In this document: piece by piece, positions 23,405 to 30,847 of the stretch | Numbering within the stretch: the stretch's first letter is position 1 | Layout of the letters: each line of letters begins with the position of its first letter | NCBI GenBank assembly: GCA_019635575.1 | Contig: JAHBZF010000023.1 | Coordinates: 1 to 35,854, forward strand | Source of the DNA: Pseudolabrys sp. | GTDB taxonomy: Bacteria > Pseudomonadota > Alphaproteobacteria > Rhizobiales > Xanthobacteraceae | Direction: 5' to 3' | Length of the DNA: 35,854 nucleotides | Translations under genes and position numbers: made by a program | Notes under the pieces: generated by a model | What the model saw: only the letters and a program-made list of their open reading frames with translations | Database searches by the model: none | What the model was told of the DNA's origin: nothing

Positions 23405-23944
23405 TCAATTCAGCAGAACCAGCTCGTTGTAGCCGCCGTCGCCCACCGGCATGTCGGCGAGCTTGCGTGGCGCCGGACCGTAATAGTTGCCGTGCTGGAT
23501 CACCGGGCGCGGATGCAGCACCACCGCCTTGATGCGGTCGAGCAGCGCCTTGGATGACACCGGCTTGAGCAGGAATTCATTGACGCCGATCTTGACCGCC
23601 TCGATCACCCGCGAGCGTTCGCCGTGGCCGGTCAGCATGATGATCGGCACATCGGGATAGGGAAATGTCTGCGGCGAGCGCACCAGCCGGACGAAGCCGC
23701 AGCCGTCGAGGCCGGGCATCTCCCAGTCGACGATCACCAGATGCGGCGCCGTCGCGCGGATCGCTTCGAGGCCGGCGATGCCGTCGGCCGCTTCGCTGAT
23801 GTTACGCACGCCGATGCTGATCAGCAGCGTGCGCACCACCTTGCGCATGTAATGTTCGTCATCGATGACCAGCACCTTCAACGCTTCCAGCCGCGCCGCG
23901 AGGTCGCGATCGGTCACCGGTTTTGCGATGGCTGTTTCGATCAT
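23405..23944 (-). CDS. Single-domain CheY-like response regulator 2
   Basis: This 179-residue receiver-only protein is the upstream paralogue of regulator 1. Key residues are Asp28-Asp29 (VLVIDDEHYMRKVV), Asp73 (LVIVDWEMPGLDG), Thr105 (IIMLTGHGER) and Lys127 (FLLKPVS). The tail again carries YYGPAPRK, at 154-161. An extra 20-residue N-terminal stretch precedes the fold. The ATG at 23944 (MIETAIAKPV) is chosen; the frame extends another 10 codons without better support. The two genes are separated by 146 bp containing a palindromic repeat, so co-transcription is possible but not certain. The similarity across the whole length indicates an old tandem duplication. Confidence 0.92.
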   Translation of the reverse strand: MIETAIAKPVTDRDLAARLEALKVLVIDDEHYMRKVVRTLLISIGVRNISEAADGIAGLEAIRATAPHLVIVDWEMPGLDGCGFVRLVRSPQTFPYPDVPIIMLTGHGERSRVIEAVKIGVNEFLLKPVSSKALLDRIKAVVLHPRPVIQHGNYYGPAPRKLADMPVGDGGYNELVLLN

Positions 23945-24043
23945 GATCCTGATTGGACCATAATCCCGGAACAATTGCGTAAAATGGCTCGGATTAATTG
24001 ATCGGCCGCCGTTAACCCGGCGGCAACCATCAAGCCCAGTCCG

Positions 24044-25543
24044 TCAGGCTGATGGCGGCGGCGGGGTCTGCGCCATAAAGGCCGCGAGCGTCGTTGCCTG
24101 AATCTCGGACGTGGTGAGGCCGAGCTTGGTCCGCCGCCACAGCACGTCCTCGGCGGTCTGCGCCCATTCCTCGCGCATCAGATACCGCACTTCCGCCCCG
24201 GTGAGATCGCCGGTGAACACCGGACCGAGATCGTCCATGGACGCGGCGTTGCCGAGGATCGTTTCGGTGCGCAGGCCGTAGGCATGCACCAGCCGCCGCG
24301 CCAGCGTCTCCGGCACGAACGGCCAGCGCTCGCGCAGGCCCGCCAGCACTTCGTCGATCTTGTCGAAACTGAATTCGCCGCCGGGCAGCGCGGCGGTCGC
24401 GGTCCATGGCGCCTTGACCGGCAGCACCGACGACAACCGTGCCAGTGCCTCCTCGGCGAGCCTGCGGAACGTGGTGATCTTGCCGCCATAGACGGTGAGC
24501 AGCGGCGCTTTTTTCCGCTCGCGGTCGAGCACCAAGGCGTAATCGCGGGTCACGTCCTCCGGCTTGCCGTGGCCGTCATCCAGCAACGAGCGGATGCCGG
24601 CATAGCGCCACAGGATTTCGTCGGTCGTCACCACGTCGCGGAAATAGACATTCACCGCGCGGCACAGATAAGCGACCTCGTCGGGCGTCGGCGCCGGCGT
24701 GTTGACGTCGCCGACAAACGGACGATCGGTCGTGCCGATCAAGGTGAAATCCGTGCCGAACGGCAGCGCGAAGACGATGCGCTTGTCATCCATTTGCAGG
24801 AAATAGCCGCTGTCATGGGCGAACCGTCCACGCACGACGATGTGGCTGCCCTGAACGAGCCGCATCGGCTTCGGCAGCGGCACGCGCAGGATGATGTCCG
24901 CCACCTGTTGCGCCCATGGCCCGGCGGCGTTGACCAGCACCCGCGCGGTCGCCGCCTGACGGCGGCCGCGATTGTTGAGCACCAGCTTCCACTCGTCGGC
25001 GCCGCGCTCGGCGAGCGTCAGCCGGGTGCGCGGCCGAACCGATGCGCCACGGTCGGCGGCGTCGCGCGCCGCCAGCACCACCAGCCGCGCGTCGTCGACC
25101 GCGCAGTCGGAATATTCGAACGCATAGCGATAGCTGCGCTTGAGCGGCGCGCCGGCCGGGTGATGAGTGAGGTCGATGGTCTTGGTCGGCGGCAGCAGCT
25201 TGTGCGCGCCGAGATGGTCGTACAGGAACAGACCCACGCGCAATTTGAGCGGCGAGCGCGGCCCCGGCGACGGCGGCAGCACGAAGCGCATCGGCCGCAC
25301 CACATGCGGCGCGGTGCGCAGCAGCACTTCCCGTTCGGACAAGGCTTCGCGCACCAGCCGGAATGCGCCGTGTTCGAGATAGCGCAGGCCACCGTGAATG
25401 AGCTTCGAGGACGCCGACGATGTCCCGGAGGCGAGATCGTTCTGCTCGACCAGCAGCACCTTGAGGCCGCGCCCGGCCGCATCGCGCGCAATGCCGGCGC
25501 CGTTGATGCCGCCGCCGACAATGGCCAGATCGAAATCGGGCAT
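24044..25543 (-). CDS. glpD: Glycerol-3-phosphate dehydrogenase (FAD, aerobic type)
   Basis: GlpD oxidises sn-glycerol 3-phosphate to dihydroxyacetone phosphate and passes electrons to the quinone pool at the membrane. The 499-residue product has the usual length. The FAD-binding fold begins at residue 5 with DLAIVGGGINGAGIARDAAG, followed by the DLASGTSSASSKLIHGGLRY signature of GlpD. Further family features are VLVNAAGPWAQQV, DFTLIGTTDRPF and LLTVYGGKITTFRRLAEEAL. The C-terminal helical domain ends with EEWAQTAEDVLWRRTKLGL. The open frame reaches 25654, but MPDFDLAIVGGG at 25543 is the normal start. No glpF, glpK or glpR is adjacent. It is divergent from the glutamine amidotransferase gene across about 235 bp. 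Confidence 0.96.
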   Translation of the reverse strand: MPDFDLAIVGGGINGAGIARDAAGRGLKVLLVEQNDLASGTSSASSKLIHGGLRYLEHGAFRLVREALSEREVLLRTAPHVVRPMRFVLPPSPGPRSPLKLRVGLFLYDHLGAHKLLPPTKTIDLTHHPAGAPLKRSYRYAFEYSDCAVDDARLVVLAARDAADRGASVRPRTRLTLAERGADEWKLVLNNRGRRQAATARVLVNAAGPWAQQVADIILRVPLPKPMRLVQGSHIVVRGRFAHDSGYFLQMDDKRIVFALPFGTDFTLIGTTDRPFVGDVNTPAPTPDEVAYLCRAVNVYFRDVVTTDEILWRYAGIRSLLDDGHGKPEDVTRDYALVLDRERKKAPLLTVYGGKITTFRRLAEEALARLSSVLPVKAPWTATAALPGGEFSFDKIDEVLAGLRERWPFVPETLARRLVHAYGLRTETILGNAASMDDLGPVFTGDLTGAEVRYLMREEWAQTAEDVLWRRTKLGLTTSEIQATTLAAFMAQTPPPPSA

Positions 25544-25777
25544 CCGTTGAGCCTGTTCCCAAACCGCCGGTTCGCGCCTGTGAGCGGAGGCCGCGAGTCG
25601 CGCCGGTTGATTCGCGCCGCTCCCCACAATGCGTTTGCGGTCGCCGCTCTTCAAGCAAAGTGACGCTTTTCACGTCCTCGCGAGCCGCTTTTAGCGCCTT
25701 GAAACACGCGCCCTTGGCCTTATCTCAAGGAAGGGGGTAGATTTTCGATTATTGCGTGTCCCGTTCTCCGGATTGTG

Positions 25778-26644
25778 ATGTCCTCCCCTCGTCTCCTCGT
25801 CATCGAAGGCAATTCCCCACAAACGCTCGGCGAGCATGTCGCGGTCGGCGGCACGCCGGCCCATCAGGGCTATTCCAACCTGCTGCGCGAGCTGATGCCC
25901 GGCGCGGTGGTGGACACCTGCCATCCCGGCGATCCGGCCGCGCATCTGCCCGACGGACAGGCACTCGAAGGTTATGACGGCGTGGCGATCACCGGATCGT
26001 CGCTGCATGTCTACGACAACGTGCCGGAAGTCACCCGCCAGATCGAACTGGTGCGCGAGGTGCTGAAAGCAAAGACGCCGGTGTTCGGTTCGTGCTGGGG
26101 CCTGCAGGTGCTCACCGTCGCCGCCGGCGGCGTGGTGCGCCGCAATCCGAAAGGCCGCGAACTCGGTTTCGGCCGCAGCATCCGCCTCACCGAAGCCGGC
26201 CGCAAGCATCCGATGTATGCCGACAAGCCGACCGTGTTCAACGCGCCGACGGTGCATCTCGACGAGGTCGAGACGCTGGCGCCGGGACAGACGGTGCTCG
26301 CCTGCAACGACGTCAGCGACGTGCAGAGCGCCGAGATCAAGCTCAATGGCGCCACCGCCTGGGCGGTGCAGTACCATCCCGAATATCCGCTGAGCGAACT
26401 GGCGGCGATCGTGCGCCGGATCGGCGGACGGCTGATCGGCGAGAACTTTTTCACCGACGTGGCCGACATCGAGGACTTCGCGCAGGAACTGGAAACGCTC
26501 GATCAGCATCCGGACACCAAGCGCCTCGCCTGGCGCCACGGCGTCGGCCGCAACGTGCTCGACCGGATCATGCGCACGGCCGAGGTACGCAACTGGATCG
26601 AATTCCAGGTGTTGCCGATGCGCGTCAAGCGCGGGCGTCACTGA
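25778..26644 (+). CDS. Class I glutamine amidotransferase-like protein
   Basis: This 288-residue protein has a class I (triad) glutamine amidotransferase fold, related to the GMP-synthase-type amidotransferase domain but free-standing. The nucleophile Cys106 lies in the elbow FGSCWGLQ. His200 and Glu202 are in AVQYHPEY. An extra C-terminal helical segment of about 70 residues follows, rich in acidic and Arg residues (DIEDFAQELETLDQH). ATG at 25778 and GTG at 25775 are both possible. The SDR gene begins 16 bp after its stop, so the pair is an operon. No ammonia-accepting synthetase is adjacent, so it may instead hydrolyse gamma-glutamyl compounds, as PuuD-like members of the fold do. That is a guess; the substrate is unknown. 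Confidence 0.88.
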   Translation: MSSPRLLVIEGNSPQTLGEHVAVGGTPAHQGYSNLLRELMPGAVVDTCHPGDPAAHLPDGQALEGYDGVAITGSSLHVYDNVPEVTRQIELVREVLKAKTPVFGSCWGLQVLTVAAGGVVRRNPKGRELGFGRSIRLTEAGRKHPMYADKPTVFNAPTVHLDEVETLAPGQTVLACNDVSDVQSAEIKLNGATAWAVQYHPEYPLSELAAIVRRIGGRLIGENFFTDVADIEDFAQELETLDQHPDTKRLAWRHGVGRNVLDRIMRTAEVRNWIEFQVLPMRVKRGRH

Positions 26645-26660
26645 ACCCGAGGGGCAGACG

Positions 26661-27356
26661 ATGCACGATTTCAGCGGACGCACCGTCGTCGTCACCGGCG
26701 GCACCGGCGCGTTGGGCAATGCCGTCGTCGCGAAACTGATCGCTGCCGGCGCTCAGTGCCGCGTCCCCTATCGCGACGCGGGCGATGCCCAGCGTCATCC
26801 GCTGCGCGGCAACCCGAACCTGACATTGATCGAGGCCGGCAACCTGGCCGACGAAGCCATGGTGACGCGGCTCTATACCGGCGTGTCGCCGCTGTGGGCG
26901 TCGATCCATATCGCCGGCGGGTTCGCCGCAGGCAAGGTGGCCGACACCGACCGCGCCGCGCTGCAGGCGCAGCTCGACGGCAATCTCGTCTCCTGTTTCC
27001 TGTGTTGCCGCGCTGCTCTCGGCGCGATGTCTGATGGCGGCCGCATCGTCAACGTCGCCGCGCGCCCGGCGCTGGAGTGGCGCACCGGCGCCGGCATGAC
27101 CGCCTATGCCATCAGCAAGGCCGGCGTCGCCGCGCTCACCGTGGCGATGGCGCAGGAAACGGCGGGCGACGGTATTCTCGTCAACGCGGTCGCACCCTCG
27201 ACCATGGATACGCCGGCGAACCGCAAGGCGATGCCGAAGGCGGATCACGCCGCATGGCCTTCGGTCGATGACGTGGCGGCGACGATCCTGTTTCTGGCGT
27301 CGGCGGACAACACGGTGACGCGCGGCGCGGTCGTGCCGGTTTACGGGAAGAGTTAG
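26661..27356 (+). CDS. Short-chain dehydrogenase/reductase family protein
   Basis: This 231-residue protein has the classical SDR fold. The cofactor-binding TGGTGALG is at 12-19, an NNAG-like turn appears as IHIAGGFAAG, and the catalytic YxxxK is Tyr149/Lys153 in TAYAISKAG. At the place of the catalytic serine the sequence reads NVAARPAL, so the serine appears to be replaced by alanine, as in some divergent SDRs. The C-terminus has NAVAPSTMDTPANRK and DDVAATILFLASAD, typical of the family. GAGGGG precedes the ATG, and the gene begins 16 bp after the amidotransferase gene. NAD(P) specificity and substrate cannot be assigned. A repeat element follows the stop. Confidence 0.9.
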   Translation: MHDFSGRTVVVTGGTGALGNAVVAKLIAAGAQCRVPYRDAGDAQRHPLRGNPNLTLIEAGNLADEAMVTRLYTGVSPLWASIHIAGGFAAGKVADTDRAALQAQLDGNLVSCFLCCRAALGAMSDGGRIVNVAARPALEWRTGAGMTAYAISKAGVAALTVAMAQETAGDGILVNAVAPSTMDTPANRKAMPKADHAAWPSVDDVAATILFLASADNTVTRGAVVPVYGKS

Positions 27357-27372
27357 CCCCTGCTCCCTGCAC

Positions 27373-27460
27373 GTCATGCCCGCACGCGTTGCGGGCATCC
27401 ATGTCCTGTTTTCTGTCGCAGCCCCAAAAAGTGGATGCCCGGCACAAGGCCGGGCATGAC
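27373..27460. repeat. Two-hairpin palindromic intergenic repeat (REP/BIME-like)
   Basis: Two perfect 9-bp hairpins are seen: ATGCCCGCA-CGCGT-TGCGGGCAT (27376-27398) and ATGCCCGGC-ACAAG-GCCGGGCAT (27435-27457). The first is preceded by GTC and followed by CC, the second preceded by GG and followed by GAC, so the whole block is itself roughly an inverted repeat. It lies between the convergent SDR and malonyl-CoA decarboxylase genes and may help end transcription from both sides. A related single unit is at 35032-35059. Confidence 0.75.
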
Positions 27461-27491
27461 GCGGTGAGAGTTTTGGGACACGCCTGAGCGA

Positions 27492-28853
27492 TCACCCGCC
27501 CACTGGCACCAGTTCGAGCTGCGGCCGCAGGATGCGCGACACCTGGTTCGACGCCGCGACCGGTCCACCAGCCACATAGTTTTCGTGGTTCTTCTCGATC
27601 TCGTCGAGATCGTAGAGATAATTGACCATCAGTCCGTAGGACTGCGCGAGGCCCTTCTCCGACACGTCGCCGAGCCAGTCGATCTGCTCGAGCCGCGCGC
27701 CGTTGCCGAGATGGAACCGCGCCACCGCATCGACCGGGCCGCCGCGCTTGCTGCGCGCGCGCAGGAAATAATAGGCGGCGGCGCGCAACAGCGGCTCCTT
27801 CACCGGATCGCGGTGCTTGGGCACCTGATACCAGCCGTGCACATCGAGATTTGTCAGCGCCGCGCGGTCTTCGGCCGAGAGAATGCGCGAATTGTCATCG
27901 GCGCGCTCGGCGTCGAGCCACTTGCGGAAGTTCGGCACCGGCGACAGCGTGACGAAAGTCGAGAGCTTCGGGAATTCGCGGCAGATTTCCTCGACCACCT
28001 GCTTGATCAGGAACGAACCGAACGAGACGCCGGCCAGTCCCTTCTGGCAATTCGAGATCGAATAGAACACCGCCGTGTTCGTCTTGGCCGGATCGAGCGG
28101 CTCGCGCTTGCCGATCAGGATAGGCGCGATCGCGTCGGGAATGCCGCGCGTCAGCGCGACCTCGACGAAGATCAGCGGCTCGTCCACCAAAGCCGGATGG
28201 AAGAACGCGTAGCAGCGGCGATCCGGCGGATCGATACGGCGGCGCAGATCGTCGAAGCCGCGAATCTCGTGCACCGCCTCGTAGCGGATGATCTTTTCCA
28301 GGATCAGCGCCGGCGTGCCCCAGTCGATATGGCGCAACACCAGGAAGCCGCGGTTGAACCACGACGCGAACAGATGCACGAAGTCCTGATCGACCGGTTT
28401 AAGGTCGTCGCGGCGCGGCAGCACGTCGAGCAACTGCTCGCGCATATGCACCAGCGCCCGTGTTCCGCCCGGCGCGAGATTGAGCCGGCGCAGCAGTTCC
28501 TGCCGGCGCGGTTCGGCGGCATGCTGCAGGTCGGCGGCGGTGCGGTCGGACGGCTTCTCCTGCCAGGCAGCGACCGCGGCCTTGAGCTTGCCCTCGTCCG
28601 GTCCGAACTTTTCCGCCAGCGCCTCGAAAAAGGCGATGCGCGGACCGGTCGTGAGTTCCGCATAACGCTGCAGAATGTCGCGGGCGAGCGCCACGCCGGA
28701 TGCTTCGCCACGCGTCGAGAGCAGATCCTCGCATTCCCCGATGAGATCCTGCGACTGGGTCTCGCCGGTGCGGCGGTCCCTGGCGCGGTCGATCAAGGCC
28801 CGGCCGCGATCGCCGATCGATTGAAGCAGTTCGCCGAAAAAGGTCGTATTCAT
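27492..28853 (-). CDS. matA: Malonyl-CoA decarboxylase
   Basis: This 453-residue enzyme converts malonyl-CoA to acetyl-CoA and CO2. Residues 1 to about 150 form the helical oligomerisation domain of the family. The catalytic, acetyltransferase-like domain follows, with VFYSISNCQKGLAGVSFG near 262-279, the loop FVTLSPVPNFRKWL, and ARFHLGNGARLEQIDWLGD, which holds the conserved active-site His381. These blocks match eukaryotic and rhizobial malonyl-CoA decarboxylases (MLYCD/MatA). The ATG at 28853 is preferred; a GTG 9 bp earlier is possible. It begins 19 bp after the dctM stop, so it is the last gene of the dctP-dctQ-dctM-matA unit. This links the TRAP transporter to malonate use. No malonyl-CoA synthetase (matB) follows. 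Confidence 0.95.
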   Translation of the reverse strand: MNTTFFGELLQSIGDRGRALIDRARDRRTGETQSQDLIGECEDLLSTRGEASGVALARDILQRYAELTTGPRIAFFEALAEKFGPDEGKLKAAVAAWQEKPSDRTAADLQHAAEPRRQELLRRLNLAPGGTRALVHMREQLLDVLPRRDDLKPVDQDFVHLFASWFNRGFLVLRHIDWGTPALILEKIIRYEAVHEIRGFDDLRRRIDPPDRRCYAFFHPALVDEPLIFVEVALTRGIPDAIAPILIGKREPLDPAKTNTAVFYSISNCQKGLAGVSFGSFLIKQVVEEICREFPKLSTFVTLSPVPNFRKWLDAERADDNSRILSAEDRAALTNLDVHGWYQVPKHRDPVKEPLLRAAAYYFLRARSKRGGPVDAVARFHLGNGARLEQIDWLGDVSEKGLAQSYGLMVNYLYDLDEIEKNHENYVAGGPVAASNQVSRILRPQLELVPVGG

Positions 28854-28872
28854 CGGTTGCACAACCTGCCTA

Positions 28873-30201
28873 TCATCTCACATGTGGCGCCGCCACCCCC
28901 ATCAGATGATCCGGCAGCCACGTCGCTATCTCCGGAAATATGCAGAGGATGACGATCTGCAACATCATACACAGAACATAGGGGATCGTCCCCCACATCA
29001 CCGTGGTCACGGGAACGTCCGGAGCGATCGAGTTGACGATATAGATATTCAATCCGACAGGCGGATGAATGAGGCCGATTTCCATATTGATGGTGATCAC
29101 CACGCCGAACCAGACGGGGTCGAACCCCGCCGCCGTGATGATCGGCAACAGGATCGGCGCCGTCATCAGGATGATCGCCGCCGGCGGGATGAAAAAGCCG
29201 CAGACCAGCAGGAACACGTTGATGAGTCCCATCAGAACCCATTTGTTGACGTGCATGTCGGCGATCGCCTGCGCCAGCGTCTGCGTCAGGTAGAGCGACG
29301 TCAGCATATAGCCGAACAGCACCGCGGCGGCGATGATCATCAGGATCATCACCGACTCGCGGGTGGTGTCGCGCAGGATCAGCCACCATTTGTCCGGCGA
29401 CCACATGCGATAGATCAGCACCGCGAGCACGACGCATAGTGCCGCACCGACCCCGGCCGCCTCCGACGGCGTCGCCACGCCGCCGTAGAGCACGTACATC
29501 ACGCCGGCGATGATCAGCAGGAACGGCGCGATCTTCGGGATCGACGTGAACTTCTCCTTCCAGGAATAGCGGAAGTCCGGCGCATGCGACCGGAATCCGC
29601 GGCGGCGGATGATGAACACCGTCCACAGCATGAACAGGCCAGTCAGCATCAGGCCCGGCACCACGCCGGCCAGAAACAACCGGCCGATCGAGGTCTCGGT
29701 GGCGATGCCGTAAAGGATGAAGGTGATCGACGGCGGGATCAAAATGCCGAGCGTGCCGCCGGCGCAGATCGAGCCGGTCGCAACGTCGTCGGGATAACCG
29801 CGACGCCGCATCTCCGGGATGCCCATCTTGCCGATCGCCGCGCAGCAGGCCGGCGACGAACCGGTGAGCGCGGCGAAGATCGCGCAGGCGCCGAGATTGG
29901 AAATCACCAGGCCGCCCGGCACGCGATAAAGCCAGCGCTCCAGCGCCTCGTAGAGATCCTTGCCGGCCGGCGACGAGCCGATCGCCGCGCCCATCATCAC
30001 GAACATCGGGATCGAGACGAGCGTGAAGTCATTGAGGCCGGAATAGAACGTCTCGGCGGCGACGCGCAGCGAATCGACGCCCTGGAAAATGACGAGGAAC
30101 GATACGGCGATGGCACCGAGGCCGAATGCCACCGGCGCGCCAGACAACAATACGATCAGTGTAACGACGAGAACGATCCCGCCCTGGATGGTGGGGCTCA
30201 T
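28873..30201 (-). CDS. dctM: TRAP transporter large permease subunit, DctM-like
   Basis: This 442-residue inner-membrane protein is the large, substrate-translocating subunit of a TRAP transporter. About twelve membrane segments are visible. SIPMFVMMGAAIGSS, ALTGSSPACCAAIGKMGIPE and GGTLGILIPPSITFILYG are standard DctM blocks. The second half has GVATPSEAAGVGAALCVVLA and INMEIGLIHPPVGLNIYIVN, the latter almost invariant in the family. The ATG at 30201 overlaps the dctQ stop by 4 bp. The matA gene follows after 19 bp. Coupling to Na+ or H+ is normal for TRAP carriers. The likely substrate is malonate by context; other C3-C4 dicarboxylates are possible. Confidence 0.94.
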   Translation of the reverse strand: MSPTIQGGIVLVVTLIVLLSGAPVAFGLGAIAVSFLVIFQGVDSLRVAAETFYSGLNDFTLVSIPMFVMMGAAIGSSPAGKDLYEALERWLYRVPGGLVISNLGACAIFAALTGSSPACCAAIGKMGIPEMRRRGYPDDVATGSICAGGTLGILIPPSITFILYGIATETSIGRLFLAGVVPGLMLTGLFMLWTVFIIRRRGFRSHAPDFRYSWKEKFTSIPKIAPFLLIIAGVMYVLYGGVATPSEAAGVGAALCVVLAVLIYRMWSPDKWWLILRDTTRESVMILMIIAAAVLFGYMLTSLYLTQTLAQAIADMHVNKWVLMGLINVFLLVCGFFIPPAAIILMTAPILLPIITAAGFDPVWFGVVITINMEIGLIHPPVGLNIYIVNSIAPDVPVTTVMWGTIPYVLCMMLQIVILCIFPEIATWLPDHLMGVAAPHVR

Positions 30202-30764
30202 GGCGCGCCTCCCAGCGCTTCTTCCGCCTGTGCGCGTGCCGCGTCAGCCGCGGTCGATTTCGGCTTCAGGCCGAACGGCGGTTCACGGCCAGTGATCAGA
30301 CAAATGAGATCGGCGATAAATTGCAGCGTGATCAGGCCGAGCCCGATCGGCATCGCCGCATAGGGAATCCACATCCGCGCCCGCCACATCGTGTCCGACA
30401 CCCAGCGCTCGGTATAGGCTTCATGCCAGAAATTGAAGGTCAGCACCGTCATCAACAGACAGAAGCCGAGCGACATCAGGATCGACAGCAACGCGAGAAT
30501 GAAGCGACCGCGGTCGCCAAGATAAAGCGGCAGCACATCGACATTCACATGGCCGCGCGTCAGCAGCACGTAAGGACTGCCGATAAAGGTTGCGCCGACC
30601 AGACTGTAGGTGACGAAATCGGTCTGCCAGATCGTGTTCTGGTTGAGCACGTAGCGGATGAACACCATCTCGCAGACGATGACGACGCCCGCGGCGATCA
30701 GGGCCGCGGCAATCACGCCACAAACCTGCGAGATCAGCCTGACCCCGGCGATAAACTTGTCCAT
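30198..30764 (-). CDS. dctQ: TRAP transporter small permease subunit, DctQ-like
   Basis: This 188-residue protein has the four membrane segments of the DctQ family. The segments include VCGVIAAALIAAGVVIVCEM near the N-terminus and MPIGLGLITLQFIADLICLI near the C-terminus. The first segment is followed by FIRYVLNQNTIWQTDFVTYS, and LLTRGHVNVDVLPLYLGDRG is the typical central loop. It ends in a soluble Ala-rich tail. It overlaps dctM by 4 bp, so the two are coupled. An 83-bp gap containing an intrinsic terminator separates it from dctP. Confidence 0.92.
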   Translation of the reverse strand: MDKFIAGVRLISQVCGVIAAALIAAGVVIVCEMVFIRYVLNQNTIWQTDFVTYSLVGATFIGSPYVLLTRGHVNVDVLPLYLGDRGRFILALLSILMSLGFCLLMTVLTFNFWHEAYTERWVSDTMWRARMWIPYAAMPIGLGLITLQFIADLICLITGREPPFGLKPKSTAADAARAQAEEALGGAP

Positions 30765-30802
30765 GTCCTGAAGCTCTGTCCTGGAAATCGTGTGGCAGGC
30801 GC

Positions 30803-30835
30803 AAAAAACAGCCGGCGGGGCAATCCCGCCGGCTG
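30803..30835 (-). terminator. Intrinsic terminator between dctP and dctQ
   Basis: On the minus strand an 11-bp perfect stem (CAGCCGGCGGG, loop ATTGC, CCCGCCGGCTG; plus-strand arms 30809-30819 and 30825-30835) is followed by six T's (30808-30803). It starts 12 bp past the dctP stop. Partial read-through would give much more binding protein than permease, which is common in binding-protein transport operons. Confidence 0.85.
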
Positions 30836-30847
30836 CCGATCGGCCGT

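Noticed and set aside
24284-25663. Open frame of 459 codons antisense to glpD
   Set aside because: No recognisable domain, composition typical of a shadow frame; the minus-strand GlpD is unambiguous.
27585-28952. Plus-strand open frame antisense to malonyl-CoA decarboxylase
   Set aside because: No domain, and it crosses the matA-dctM junction; the minus-strand enzyme is clear.
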